A stretch of 64,000 bases of DNA from Elusimicrobiota bacterium (GTDB lineage: Bacteria > Elusimicrobiota > Elusimicrobia > UBA1565 > UBA9628), in NCBI GenBank assembly GCA_027406905.1, contig DAHZHT010000002.1, forward strand, positions 24,794 through 88,793, in the 5' to 3' direction. The notes under the pieces were generated by a model. It was not told where the DNA came from. It searched no databases and was given only the letters and a program-made list of their open reading frames with translations. A program made the translations under genes and the position numbers. Every line of letters starts with the position of its first letter. Position 1 is the stretch's first letter. Of the stretch, positions 52,325 to 61,163 are shown piece after piece.

Positions 52325-52891
52325 TTAATCGCCTCGCGCATTGTAACGGGACATCGCCCGTGGAATATCCCTTTCTTGAACCGCGAAAAGAACGGCTTCT
52401 TTTGCCGTGGAAATCATTTTTTCCAGCACTGGGCGTTCTTCTTTCGTAAAAGTTCCCAAGACAAAGGAAGCCCCGTCAATCATCTGGGGACGGGGGCCAA
52501 TTCCAAGTCTCAATCTTGGAATTTTATCGGTTTTAAGCTCCTCGGCAATTGAGCGCATTCCATTATGCCCCCCTGATGAGCCTTCTTCCCGAATCCGAAT
52601 TTGCCCAAGAGGAATGGACATGTCGTCGAAACAAACCAAGAGTTCGGAAGGCATGACTTTGTAAAAGCGCGAAAGAGCCGCGGCAAAACGCCCGGACTCA
52701 TTCATGTAGGTCAGGGGCTTGGCCAAAATAAAGTCTGGCATCACTAAATAGTCGCCAAGCTCGCCAGGCCATGATTTCCAAGAAGCGCCTTCAGACAAAG
52801 CGTCGAGCAGCATAAAACCGGCATTATGACGAGTCTGGGCATAGCGCGCGCCGGGATTTCCAAGTCCGACGATGACGCGCACGCCAGGCAA
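52325..52891 (-). CDS. pth: Peptidyl-tRNA hydrolase
   Basis: A 188-residue cytoplasmic esterase that frees tRNA from prematurely released peptidyl-tRNA. Family signatures are intact: GLGNPGARYAQTRHNAGF with the catalytic His in TRHN, KPLTYMNESG, CFDDMSIPLGQIRIREEGSSGGHNGMRS. It starts with TTG at 52891, nine bases after rplY, in the classic prs-rplY-pth arrangement. Confidence 0.95.
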   Translation of the reverse strand: MPGVRVIVGLGNPGARYAQTRHNAGFMLLDALSEGASWKSWPGELGDYLVMPDFILAKPLTYMNESGRFAAALSRFYKVMPSELLVCFDDMSIPLGQIRIREEGSSGGHNGMRSIAEELKTDKIPRLRLGIGPRPQMIDGASFVLGTFTKEERPVLEKMISTAKEAVLFAVQERDIPRAMSRYNARGD

Positions 52892-52900
52892 ATCTTTTCT

Positions 52901-53659
52901 CTACTTCTTGGGGGCTTCTTTACCCTTTTCAGGTCCCTTAGCCGCCGCCTTGGCGTCGCCGCCAGCAGCGGGAGCCTTGGTCTCTTTCGCCAATTTGCCT
53001 TCTTCGTCTTTCTTGCCCTTCGTCGAACTGCTTTCAGGCTCAACTGCCGCAGTTCCAGCGGCCGCGGCCTCAGCCGCGACAGGCGCCGCCACCACTTCTT
53101 CTTTGAAGGTCGAAACGTGAACGACGCGATGTTCGGGAGAATCAAGGACCTCGACATCGGAGGGAACTTTCAAATCCTCCACCGATAAATGCTGGTTGAT
53201 TTCCAAGGAAGACACGTCCACCTCGATAGCGGCAGGGATATGGGTGGGAAGAGCTCGAATGGACAAGAAGCGAAGCTCATGCTGAAGAATTCCGCCGGAG
53301 TTTTTAACTCCGGAAGCCTCTCCAATGATATGAAGGGGAACCTTCGCCTCGATTTTTCTGGTTAGAGAAATTCTCTGAAAATCCGCGTGGATGGGGCGCT
53401 CGCTCACCGGATGGCGCTGTAAATCTTTTAAAATCACGGTTTCCGTTCCATTGCCATCGATTTTCAAATGGATGACGGCGTTTAAACCGCCTTTTTTGCG
53501 CATCGCCAACAAATTTCTCTCATCAAGCGAAACTGAAAAGGGCGGTTTTCCCTCGCCGTAAATAACCGCAGGAATATTAAAACTCCCGCGCAAACCCGAA
53601 AGCTGTTTTTTCGATGATTTCCCGTCCCGTTTAATTGCGGCTAATTCCAATTCTTCCAT
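52901..53659 (-). CDS. rplY: 50S ribosomal protein L25 (Ctc/TL5 form)
   Basis: A 252-residue two-domain L25. The N-terminal 5S rRNA-binding domain (AIKRDGKSSKKQLSGLRGSFNIPAVIYG) is followed by the Ctc-type beta domain (PLHIIGEASGVKNSGGILQHELRFLSIRALPTHIPAAIEVDVSSLEI-like blocks) and a long Ala/Lys/Glu/Pro-rich tail of ~55 residues that is likely disordered. It lies between prs and pth, the usual neighbourhood. Confidence 0.94.
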   Translation of the reverse strand: MEELELAAIKRDGKSSKKQLSGLRGSFNIPAVIYGEGKPPFSVSLDERNLLAMRKKGGLNAVIHLKIDGNGTETVILKDLQRHPVSERPIHADFQRISLTRKIEAKVPLHIIGEASGVKNSGGILQHELRFLSIRALPTHIPAAIEVDVSSLEINQHLSVEDLKVPSDVEVLDSPEHRVVHVSTFKEEVVAAPVAAEAAAAGTAAVEPESSSTKGKKDEEGKLAKETKAPAAGGDAKAAAKGPEKGKEAPKK

Positions 53660-53681
53660 TTTTATCCCCTCTATCCTTATA

Positions 53682-54689
53682 TTATATAAAAAGAGCGCTA
53701 ATAGATTCCCCTTTATAATTTCTCGCGATCGCTTCTCCCATCAGTGGGGCAATCGACAAAATCTTGATTTTATCCGTCGCTTCGCCCCGAAAAGGGATTG
53801 AATCGGTGAGAATCAATTCTTCAAGCATCGATCGTTTGATTAGATCGGAGGCCTGGCCGGACAAAACCCCATGAATGCAGGCGGCATATACTTTGAGAGC
53901 TCCCTCGGATTTAAGTCTCTCAGCCACCTTGACCAAGGTGCCGCCGGTATCAATCATATCATCTAAAATAATCGCGTTTTTCTTATTGATATCGCCAATA
54001 ATATTATAGACCGAAGCTTCGTTCGGGCGCGGACGCCTTTTGTCGACAATCACCAGTTGAGCTGGAAGCCTTTTGGCGAAAGCCCGCGCCCGCTCAACAC
54101 CTCCCACATCGGGGCTGACGACGACTAAATTTTTCAGATTCTTCTTGGCGATATAATCGAGGATGATGGGCGCGGCGAAAAGATGATCGACCGGAATGTC
54201 GAAAAAACCCTGGATTTGGGCCGCGTGGAGATCCATGGTAATGACGCGGTTGGCGCCGGCCGTCGTAATCAAATTGGCCACTAATTTTGAGGAAATAGGA
54301 ACCCGGGGCGAGGTTTTTCTGTCGGCGCGAGCGTATCCGAAATAAGGAACGACCGCGGTAATTCTGCCGGCGGAGGCGCGCCTTAAAGCGTCGATCATAA
54401 TCAGAAGCTCGAGCAAATTCTCGTTGACCGGGCGGCAGGTCGGCTGAATGAGATAGCAATCCACCCCGCGAACATTTTCATTGATTTGAACGTTGATTTC
54501 GCCATCCGCAAAGCGCGAAACAGAAGCGTTTCCGCAGGAAATGCCCAAATAGCGGCAAATAGCCTCGGCCAGCGGACGGTTGGAGTTTCCGGAAAAAACC
54601 TTAAGCCCGACGAAGGTCTTAGACGGCCCCAGGCGATGATTGTGATATCGCTTTTTGTCGAGCGGAACATCCACTGTTAGTTTAGGCAT
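53682..54689 (-). CDS. prs: Ribose-phosphate pyrophosphokinase
   Basis: A 335-residue PRPP synthetase making the precursor of nucleotides, His and Trp. Blocks visible: KVFSGNSNRPLAEAICRYLG, GEINVQINENVRGVDCYLIQPT, YFGYARADRKTSPRVPISSKLVAN, VVSPDVGGVERARAFAKRL and the PRPP loop AIILDDMIDTGGTLV. The start at 54689 (MPKLTVDV) is set by AAGGAAACC upstream; the frame stays open to 54770 but that part overlaps spacer after glmU. It has ~15 more N-terminal residues than typical Prs. Confidence 0.95.
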   Translation of the reverse strand: MPKLTVDVPLDKKRYHNHRLGPSKTFVGLKVFSGNSNRPLAEAICRYLGISCGNASVSRFADGEINVQINENVRGVDCYLIQPTCRPVNENLLELLIMIDALRRASAGRITAVVPYFGYARADRKTSPRVPISSKLVANLITTAGANRVITMDLHAAQIQGFFDIPVDHLFAAPIILDYIAKKNLKNLVVVSPDVGGVERARAFAKRLPAQLVIVDKRRPRPNEASVYNIIGDINKKNAIILDDMIDTGGTLVKVAERLKSEGALKVYAACIHGVLSGQASDLIKRSMLEELILTDSIPFRGEATDKIKILSIAPLMGEAIARNYKGESISALFI

Positions 54690-54805
54690 GGTTTCCTTTT
54701 GCACAGAATCTGGCCGCTCTTCAACAGACTTTGATGCGGCACTTCCTCGCCAATACTCGGTCGGAACCAACCATTTCTTCGCTTAAGCTCGGTCATGGAT
54801 CTATT

Positions 54806-56221
54806 CTATATCTTATTAATCTGCCGCTCGCGCGCGATGGCCAGGGCCTTAGCGGGAACGTTCTCGGTAATCGTAGATCCTGCGGCAACTCGGGCATAAC
54901 GCCCGACTTTGACCGGAGCGACCAAATTCACGTTGGAACCGACGAACGCGCCGGTCTCAATCACGGTCTGATTTTTCTTCTTTCCATCGAAATTACAGGT
55001 AATGGTTCCCGCGCCGACATTGACCTCTTCTCCGATGTCCGCATCCCCAATATAGCTAAGATGGCTAACCTTGGAACCCATTCCGATCCGGGAAGCCTTC
55101 ACCTCGCTAAAATTGCCGACGCGCGCTTTGGGGCCGACGACGGAATCGGGGCGAATATGAGAAAAGGGCCCGATTTCGCTTTTTTCCAAAATCCGGCAGG
55201 AATCGAGACGGGACATTTCAATCTCGCATTCAGGCCCAATTTCCACATTGGAAAGCTTTGAAAACGCGCCGATTCGGGTCTTTTTTCCGATTTTGCTCTT
55301 CCCCGATATCATCACGAACGGCTCGATGACGGCATCGCGGGCGATATCGACATCGCAGTCAATGTGAGTGGACCCGGGATCTTTGATCGTAACGCCAGAC
55401 AGCATTAAGCGCTCTAAAATTCGGCGGTTCATGACGCGCTCTGCCGCCGCCAGCTGAACCCGGGTGTTGACGCCAAGAGCTTCTTCGGCGTTCGGGGTTA
55501 AATGAGCGGCAATCCGTCCGCCTTTGGAACGCAGAATTTCGAGGATATCGGTCAGGAAATGCTCTTTTTTCTCGCCCTTAGCCCCGATTTCTTTAAGGCC
55601 TTCAATCAAGGCGCTGACTTCAAAAATATAGGATCCGGAATTGATTTCGCTCACCGCCGCTTCTTTCGGAGTGGCCACCGTTTCTTCGACGATTTTGAGA
55701 ACTTCTCCCAAGGGACTTCTAATCACGCGTCCATAGCCTTTGGGGTTTAAAAGTTTCGCGCTCAAAAGAGTCGCCAAATTGTTATGCGCCTGGTGATTTT
55801 GAATAAGAGAATAGAGGCTCTCATATGAAATCAACGGAGTGTCCGCGCAAAGAACGACGACCGATTTAAATTTTTTCAGAAACGGCAAAGATTCAAGAAC
55901 CGCGTTTCCGCTCCCCAAAAGCTTTTTCTGGACGATAAATTGCGGCGGCTTTGAAATCGCGCAATCCTTAAACATCCCTCCCGCCGCTTTTTTGACGAGA
56001 TCGGCTTGATGCCCGATGACAATTCCAATAGCGGCCGGCTTTAAGGCCGAAGCGACGCGCAAAGCGTGAAAGAGCATGGGCCGCCCGCAGATGGGATGAA
56101 GGACCTTGGGAAGGTCTGATTCCATTCTGGTTCCGCTTCCCGCAGCTAAAATCAACACCGCAATCTGGGAATTTTTAACGGGTTTGACGGGAATGTCGTT
56201 GCGGCCATAGATAAAAGCCAT
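54806..56221 (-). CDS. glmU: Bifunctional GlmU: UDP-GlcNAc pyrophosphorylase / GlcN-1-P N-acetyltransferase
   Basis: A 471-residue enzyme making UDP-GlcNAc for peptidoglycan and LPS. The N-terminal uridyltransferase starts ILAAGSGTRMESDLPKVLHP; the C-terminal left-handed beta-helix of hexapeptide repeats (IGPECEIEMSRLDSCRILEKSEIGPFSHIRP-type) contains the acetyltransferase site with VGNFSEVKAS and LSYIGDADIGEEVNVGAG. GGAGG lies 7 nt before ATG 56221. It is directly downstream of tRNA-Gln on the same strand. Confidence 0.95.
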   Translation of the reverse strand: MAFIYGRNDIPVKPVKNSQIAVLILAAGSGTRMESDLPKVLHPICGRPMLFHALRVASALKPAAIGIVIGHQADLVKKAAGGMFKDCAISKPPQFIVQKKLLGSGNAVLESLPFLKKFKSVVVLCADTPLISYESLYSLIQNHQAHNNLATLLSAKLLNPKGYGRVIRSPLGEVLKIVEETVATPKEAAVSEINSGSYIFEVSALIEGLKEIGAKGEKKEHFLTDILEILRSKGGRIAAHLTPNAEEALGVNTRVQLAAAERVMNRRILERLMLSGVTIKDPGSTHIDCDVDIARDAVIEPFVMISGKSKIGKKTRIGAFSKLSNVEIGPECEIEMSRLDSCRILEKSEIGPFSHIRPDSVVGPKARVGNFSEVKASRIGMGSKVSHLSYIGDADIGEEVNVGAGTITCNFDGKKKNQTVIETGAFVGSNVNLVAPVKVGRYARVAAGSTITENVPAKALAIARERQINKI

Positions 56222-56244
56222 TATGATCCTCCAGGGAAACCGCG

Positions 56245-56315
56245 CTCCCAGGCCTGGACTCGAACCAGGAATAACGGATTCAAAGTCCGCTGTGATACCA
56301 TTTCACCACCTGGGA
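56245..56315 (-). tRNA. tRNA-Gln (TTG)
   Basis: 71 nt on the minus strand; CCA not encoded. Acceptor TCCCAGG/CCTGGGA, anticodon stem GCGGA/TCCGT with loop CTTTGAA (anticodon TTG), T arm CCTGG-TTCGAGT-CCAGG. A partial copy of its 5' half lies 84 bp upstream. Confidence 0.92.
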
Positions 56316-56406
56316 ATAAATCGCGAAAAACATCAAAACCAACGCGCGGAGCTGAAAGCGAATCAACCCTCCGCTCTGATACCATTTCACCACCTGGGAA
56401 TAAATC
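56286..56406 (-). repeat. Partial duplication of the tRNA-Gln 5' half
   Basis: A 37-bp segment (56286-56322) covering the 5' half of tRNA-Gln plus six upstream bases recurs at 56370-56406 with one mismatch, offset 84 bp. In transcription order the incomplete half comes first, then the complete gene. It includes acceptor 5' strand, D arm and the start of the anticodon stem but no T arm. Between the copies is spacer without a gene. Confidence 0.85.
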
Positions 56407-56500
56407 AACCATGCCTAAGGCCTATCTCCAAGAGATTTAATTATAACTTTTTTGGCCATTATTTCCGCGCGCGCTGCACTCTATACCGAATCGGCGCCCC

Positions 56501-56776
56501 TCAAGCCCCGGTTTTGGCGGACTTTTTGACTTCCATCGCGTAATGGGCCAGAACTTGGTCTTCAAGAATTTTTCTAAATTCAACCGTGATGGGATGGGCG
56601 ATGTCCTTGTAGGTTCCGTCTTCAAGGCGGCGGGAAGGCATACAGAGAATCAGCCCTTTATTCCCGGAAATGATTTTCATATTGCGGACGACAAAGCAGT
56701 TGTCAAAAGTCACGGTCGCGAAGGCCTTGAGCTTATCTTCATCGCAAAGATGAACGCGAATTTCGGTGATATTCAT
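56501..56776 (-). CDS. spoVG: SpoVG family RNA/DNA-binding regulator
   Basis: A 91-residue SpoVG protein: ITEIRVHLCDEDKLKAFATVTFDNCFVVRNMKII-type N-terminal sheet and MPSRRLEDGTYKDIAHPI, the family signature. SpoVG is a site-specific nucleic-acid-binding regulator found well beyond spore formers. It lies 7 bp after ispE, as in several other phyla, and before tRNA-Gln and glmU. Usual length, no oddities. Confidence 0.95.
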   Translation of the reverse strand: MNITEIRVHLCDEDKLKAFATVTFDNCFVVRNMKIISGNKGLILCMPSRRLEDGTYKDIAHPITVEFRKILEDQVLAHYAMEVKKSAKTGA

Positions 56777-56783
56777 CCGTTTC

Positions 56784-57689
56784 TCACTGGCAGCTGGTTA
56801 AAAACGATTTCCATGGATAAATTTTAAGCTTGCTTAAAATTTTCTCGCCTTCCGCATAAGAGCGGCAAAAGCCGAAAACCGAAGAGCCAGACCCCGACAT
56901 CCGAACTCCCCAAAGCCCCAACTTCCTTAAAACATCCAGCGCCCCATGCACAATCGGTCTTGCCGAAACCTTTGAATCCTCCAGCCGATTAAAAAGGAGA
57001 TCTCCCCACTCTTCGACGGGTTCTCCATGGGTCAACGCTTCCGTCAGTCTATCAAGCTGGGACAATCTTGTCAACACGTCCTTGCGTTCGGGCAAGACCA
57101 GGGCTCGGTAAGACTCCGCTGTTGAAATCGAAACTCCCGGAAAAACTAAAATCAAATACGGAAGAGAATGCGAGATTTTAACCGGGCTTAAGCGATCCCC
57201 AATGCCTTCCCCCAGAGAAAAAGAATGGGATTGCACAAAAAAGGGGACATCGGCCCCAAGCCCGCGCGAGAGTTCAAGAATTTTTTTGCGATAGGCCGCC
57301 CGCCCTGAGTCCAAGCCCAACAATTTCCCCAGTCCCAGCAATGCTCCCGCCGCGTCCGAAGACCCGCCGCCAAGCCCCGCTCCGATTGGAATTCTCTTTT
57401 TAAGAGAAAGCCTTACCCCGACCTTAACGTCAAAAGCCTTAAAAAATAGATTGGCCGCGCGCATCACCAAGTTATCCGGACCGGCGGATAAAGCCGATGT
57501 CGCCTCAGAATCCTCGATGACCAGTTCCGGCCCCCCCAAGCCCGAGGCTAAACTCAAATCCAAAACGTCATAGACGTTAATCTTGGCGAACAAGGTCTTT
57601 AGCCGATGATATCCGTCCGGGCGTTTCCCGGTAATTTCCAAGAAAAGATTAATTTTGGCCGGGCATTGAACGCTGGTTTTTTTTATCAT
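56784..57689 (-). CDS. ispE: 4-diphosphocytidyl-2-C-methyl-D-erythritol kinase
   Basis: A 301-residue GHMP kinase of the MEP isoprenoid pathway. Motifs: CPAKINLFLEITGKRPDGYHRL at the N-terminus, KKRIPIGAGLGGGSSDAAGALLGL (ATP loop) and RMSGSGSSVFGF. Start ATG 57689 is chosen; a TTG at 57704 overlapping the stop of the TPR gene (TTGA) is an equally coupled alternative, and neither has a clear Shine-Dalgarno. It is fourth in the run tsaB-rimI-TPR-ispE-spoVG. Confidence 0.94.
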   Translation of the reverse strand: MIKKTSVQCPAKINLFLEITGKRPDGYHRLKTLFAKINVYDVLDLSLASGLGGPELVIEDSEATSALSAGPDNLVMRAANLFFKAFDVKVGVRLSLKKRIPIGAGLGGGSSDAAGALLGLGKLLGLDSGRAAYRKKILELSRGLGADVPFFVQSHSFSLGEGIGDRLSPVKISHSLPYLILVFPGVSISTAESYRALVLPERKDVLTRLSQLDRLTEALTHGEPVEEWGDLLFNRLEDSKVSARPIVHGALDVLRKLGLWGVRMSGSGSSVFGFCRSYAEGEKILSKLKIYPWKSFLTSCQ

Positions 57690-57700
57690 GGCAATGCCAG

Positions 57701-59884
57701 TCAAGGGTTAAAATTATTGGGGAAAGAGGAATTAAAGCGAACGTCGGAGTTTGAAAAATCGATATCGAAGATAAAACCTTTCCCGCGAACCTCAAGCGAA
57801 GTGGGAAACAAATGACCGTCTAAGTCCTGAAACTTGGAAATAGCCAAGGATTGATGAGGATACAAGGAAGACTTAAGTTCAGAAACCGCCGCGCCTTTTC
57901 TATCCAAGGCCAAAACCCAATTTTTACCCTTTAAGCTCCGATGTCCAAATCTCTTGACATATGCCACTGGGTAATCGGAAAAGACATCCCCGGAAAAATA
58001 ATCGGCAATCATCTTCAAGGCCTGATGAGAAGCCCGGCGCGCGTTAGAGGGCGAAACCCCTTTAATTGAAATTCTCCCCATGGAAAAAGCGCCGCTGGAA
58101 ATTTCCATGTCAAAGAGAGAAGAAAACATCGGCCCCATCACCTCGATGGAAATATCCGCCGGCGCGCGAAAGGAACAAGAAGCGGGAAATGAAACCTGAT
58201 GGCCCAAAATCTTGAGTTTCAACTGGCAAGCGGAAGAAAACCCCGTTATGTCATCCTCAAGCAAAGCCAGATAACTTGAATAATAATCCCCCATTTCCCA
58301 TTTAGAGAGTTTCTTATTCACTTGATTGAGTCTTTCCTTCGATTTATCTCCAGGAAAAGCAAGAGCCTCGGACATTTTAAGCGCCACCCACTCCTTCCGG
58401 GGCTTTTTTAAGGCTTTTTCGATGGCGGACAAGTGCGCCCAAATATCGCTGTCTTCGGGAGATTTCTCCAAGGCGGAGAAAGTTTGACTCAACGCGCGAT
58501 GAAAATGCCCCTCACGATAATAAACCCAACCTAGAGAATCTTGATAGGCCCCATTCGCGGGGTTAAGACTGACCGCTTTTTTAATCAAGGCCTCGGCTTC
58601 GGAAAGTTTAATCCCCCGTTCCGCCAATTCATAGCCCAGATAATTGAGGGCGTCCGCATCATTGGGCGACTCTTCAAGAAGGGTCTTAAAAGCCTTTTCC
58701 GATCCGGAGGCGTCGTTGATTTTATCCAAGACGGAACCCAATTCATAGAGCATGTCTTTATCATGGGGATTGGCCTTAAGCCCCGCATTGAGAACTTCAA
58801 TCTCATTTTTATATTCCTTCAAATCTCCAAGCCCCAGGGCTAAAGAGAAAAAAAGCGTTCCGTCTTTGGGCCATGTTTTTCGAGCTTTTTCCAAAACCGC
58901 GACCGCGCTCTTGGTGTCATTGATACGGGTATAGTCGTAACTCAGCTCTAAATTGAGATAAAGATCATGCGCCAAGGCGGAACTCGCTTCCAAGTAATGA
59001 ATCGAGGACAGAAAATCTTTCTTTTTCTCGGCATGAACGGACATCCAGTAATTGGCTTCGGCATCATGGATATCAATAGCCAAGGCTCGATTAAAAAAAC
59101 TGCGCGCCTTCGGCCAATTTCCCGCCAGGGAATAAATCTCCGCGATATGATCCAAGAGTTTGGCGTTTCTCGGCTCGAAAGGGATGATTTTTTTATATTC
59201 ATTAATCGCCGCGTTTGTGGAATATTCCTGTTCATATGCCTGGGCCAAGGCATAGCGAGAAGCGATGGAATCAGAATCAGGGTCGGCCATGATTGACTTT
59301 TTTAAATACTCAATTGCCCGATGAATGTGGTTTTCCTTAAATTCGATGTCAGCAATCTGAAAATAAGTGTCGGAAGCCTGATCGGAGTCCATGACGGCAA
59401 AGCGCTTTAAAATTTTTTTCGCCTCGCTTAAGGAGCTCAGAGAGGTCAGGGCGGCCAAGGCATAGACCGCATCCGAAGACATCGGGTCAATTGCAAGCGC
59501 TTTTTGAAAAGCCGCCTCGGCCTGGGGAAGATCATTTTGGGCCCAAAACACTCGCCCCAAAAGCCGATAACTCTCCGCGCTATTTGAACTAATTGAAATC
59601 GCCTTTTCCGCCCAGGCCCGCGCTTGCGCCAGGTTTCCCGCTTCAAGAGCGGCCGAGGTTCCGGCATCGGCTAGAAAGGCCGAGCGCGGATCCTGTTTGA
59701 GGGCCAAGCCATATTCTTTAAGCGCTAATTGGGGATCATGCCGATATTCTTCTAAAAGAGCGGCGACGTAATGGCTTTCGCTTGAGCGATTGGGCGTCGC
59801 TTGAAGAGGCAAAGAGAAAACGGATAAAAATAAAACCAGAATCAAAAAGAAACTAGGCTTTGTTCCAGAAAATCGGTTTTTCAC
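57701..59884 (-). CDS. Exported TPR-repeat protein with C-terminal lipoprotein-localisation-like domain
   Basis: A 727-residue periplasmic protein: signal peptide (FFLILVLFLSVFSLPLQA), about a dozen TPR repeats over residues ~35-520 (AESYRLLGRVFWAQNDLPQAEAAFQKALAI-type), and a beta-rich C-terminal ~170 residues recalling LolB/DUF4292-like folds. It likely acts as a scaffold for lipoprotein or envelope assembly. It overlaps rimI by 4 bp and ispE by 4 bp or less, so it is translationally coupled to both. Confidence 0.8.
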   Translation of the reverse strand: MKNRFSGTKPSFFLILVLFLSVFSLPLQATPNRSSESHYVAALLEEYRHDPQLALKEYGLALKQDPRSAFLADAGTSAALEAGNLAQARAWAEKAISISSNSAESYRLLGRVFWAQNDLPQAEAAFQKALAIDPMSSDAVYALAALTSLSSLSEAKKILKRFAVMDSDQASDTYFQIADIEFKENHIHRAIEYLKKSIMADPDSDSIASRYALAQAYEQEYSTNAAINEYKKIIPFEPRNAKLLDHIAEIYSLAGNWPKARSFFNRALAIDIHDAEANYWMSVHAEKKKDFLSSIHYLEASSALAHDLYLNLELSYDYTRINDTKSAVAVLEKARKTWPKDGTLFFSLALGLGDLKEYKNEIEVLNAGLKANPHDKDMLYELGSVLDKINDASGSEKAFKTLLEESPNDADALNYLGYELAERGIKLSEAEALIKKAVSLNPANGAYQDSLGWVYYREGHFHRALSQTFSALEKSPEDSDIWAHLSAIEKALKKPRKEWVALKMSEALAFPGDKSKERLNQVNKKLSKWEMGDYYSSYLALLEDDITGFSSACQLKLKILGHQVSFPASCSFRAPADISIEVMGPMFSSLFDMEISSGAFSMGRISIKGVSPSNARRASHQALKMIADYFSGDVFSDYPVAYVKRFGHRSLKGKNWVLALDRKGAAVSELKSSLYPHQSLAISKFQDLDGHLFPTSLEVRGKGFIFDIDFSNSDVRFNSSFPNNFNP

Positions 59885-60321
59885 AAAAGCTTGTCCATAA
59901 GAAGGGCGCTTGAGCCGTCATTATAGAATTTAACTCTTTTTCCCACAATTTGAAAGCCTGATTTTTTATAAAGGTTTAAAGCCGGAATATTTCGTTCCGA
60001 AACTTCCAAGGTCGCGCGCGCGCATCCCTTAAGACGCGCCTTTGAAAATGCGCAGTCTAAAAGCCGCGCCGCTATTGCCCGCCTTAAATAAGCCGGCCCC
60101 ACCGAGATGCTCAAAACTTGAAGCTCTTTTTCTAAAATCCGCCCGATAAAATATCCGCAAAGCCGAGAATCGGGAGATTCCGCGGATAAAAAAATGGAAT
60201 CCGGTCTTAAGAGTTCGGCTTCCAGCTGCGGCCTTAACCAATGCGGCGCGTAATCCCAATAAGATTCTAAAGAAAAAATTTCGTCCAGATCGGAACTCCG
60301 GGACGGGCGGATGACCGTCAT
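59881..60321 (-). CDS. rimI: Ribosomal protein S18 alanine N-acetyltransferase
   Basis: A 146-residue GNAT acetyltransferase. Blocks: VIRPSRSSDLDEIFSLE, QVLSISVGPAYLRRAIAARLLDC (acetyl-CoA loop, with RRxxA in place of the usual RGxGxG/A), LEVSERNIPALNLYKKSGF. RimI acetylates the N-terminus of S18 and is commonly encoded with tsaB. It overlaps tsaB and the TPR gene by 4 bp each. The altered acetyl-CoA loop (YLRRAIAARLL) is slightly unusual. Confidence 0.88.
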   Translation of the reverse strand: MTVIRPSRSSDLDEIFSLESYWDYAPHWLRPQLEAELLRPDSIFLSAESPDSRLCGYFIGRILEKELQVLSISVGPAYLRRAIAARLLDCAFSKARLKGCARATLEVSERNIPALNLYKKSGFQIVGKRVKFYNDGSSALLMDKLL

Positions 60322-60923
60322 TTTCGTTCATAGCCAGCGGCTTTCAAATAGAGCGGCTCGAATTTCGGAATTTTATTTTTACTGAGATAAAAAAGAGCCG
60401 CTTTTAAAAAATCGGCGGGTTGGGCGTCTCTTTCAACCAGGTCAAAATTCTCTTTCAACGCGGCCTTTTTTCGAGCCCAATTTTCTTCGGAAACCCAAGA
60501 AGGGGCCGAAACCGCCTTAGGATTTGAATCTAAACTCTTGCGCCGAAAGGGTTGATAATATCTTTCCCCGCGATATCCCGACAAAACAGGACATGGATTT
60601 TTTCCTTTCGTTCCAAAGGCCAGGGCCTCGAGGCTAGAAATAGCCAAAGCCGGAACACGGGCTTGAGACCCCACAATAGCGGCAAAGGTCATTGCAATCC
60701 GAATGCCGGTAAATCTTCCGGGGCCGCTGGAAACGACGATGGCCTTAAGATCGGACAGATTTAGTTCGGCGCCGAGCAAAAGCCGGTCAAACGCTTTAAA
60801 CAAAAGGGTTTCTCCGGAATTATCCGCGCCCCTAAGACAAAGCGTTTTAAGCTCGCCCCGGTAAAACAAACCCGCCTTTAAGTCCTCTCCCACCGTATCT
60901 AAGATCAGAATCGCGTTTTTCAC
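60318..60923 (-). CDS. tsaB: tRNA threonylcarbamoyladenosine synthesis protein TsaB
   Basis: A 201-residue TsaB (slightly shorter than the ~230 of E. coli), the scaffold partner of TsaD for t6A37 formation. The ASKHA fold start ILILDTVGEDLKAGLF, LKAIVVSSGPGRFTGIRIAMTFA and VPALAISSLEALAF are diagnostic. It heads the minus-strand run that continues through rimI, the TPR protein and ispE. Confidence 0.9.
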   Translation of the reverse strand: MKNAILILDTVGEDLKAGLFYRGELKTLCLRGADNSGETLLFKAFDRLLLGAELNLSDLKAIVVSSGPGRFTGIRIAMTFAAIVGSQARVPALAISSLEALAFGTKGKNPCPVLSGYRGERYYQPFRRKSLDSNPKAVSAPSWVSEENWARKKAALKENFDLVERDAQPADFLKAALFYLSKNKIPKFEPLYLKAAGYERK

Positions 60924-60970
60924 AGTATTTATTATTATAGGAAATGCGGGCTCTCTTCAATTTCTTCGCC

Positions 60971-61087
60971 AGATCGGCTTGCCCTTACCCCCATTCGAGG
61001 TCGACACGTCGGGGCTTGCGCCCCGCCAGGTCGGTTCGTCCCTAGCCCCGATTGATGCCGACACGTCGGGGCTTGCGCCCCGCCAGG
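60971..61087. repeat. 57-bp tandem repeat, two copies with GC-rich hairpins
   Basis: A 57-bp unit occurs twice in tandem; its last 29 bp (61002-61030 and 61059-61087) are identical and contain the hairpin CGGGGC-TTGC-GCCCCG, while the first half is diverged. It fills the gap between divergent tsaB and the secreted protein gene. No coding frame is likely. The units resemble REP-like palindromic elements; I see no other copy in the window. Confidence 0.75.
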
Positions 61088-61091
61088 GCCT

Positions 61092-61121
61092 AAAGTCCTA
61101 TTTTTAAAATAGGACTTTTTT
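61092..61121 (+). terminator. Hairpin with T-run, terminator-like
   Basis: AAAGTCCTATTTT/AAAATAGGACTTT forms a long AT/GC mixed stem with a minimal loop, followed by a T-run on the plus strand (A-run on the other side, so it may work in both directions). It sits 16 nt before the first ATG of the plus-strand gene and ~170 bp after the tsaB start, insulating that gene from read-through. Confidence 0.6.
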
Positions 61122-61125
61122 CCCC

Positions 61126-61154
61126 TTGCGCAAAAAATGTTTGTGTGTTATTCT
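61126..61154 (+). promoter_or_regulatory. Predicted sigma70-type promoter of the secreted protein gene
   Basis: TTGCGC (61126-61131), a 17-bp spacer and TATTCT (61149-61154). Predicted start ~61161, three bases before ATG 61164, which begins the signal peptide. No Shine-Dalgarno is present, consistent with a leaderless message; the upstream ATG 61137 lies inside the promoter. Confidence 0.5.
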
Positions 61155-61163
61155 AATTCTAAG

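Noticed and set aside
54690..54770. Longer N-terminus for Prs from 54770
   Set aside because: No ribosome site and no similarity to Prs there; AAGGAAACC precedes ATG 54689.
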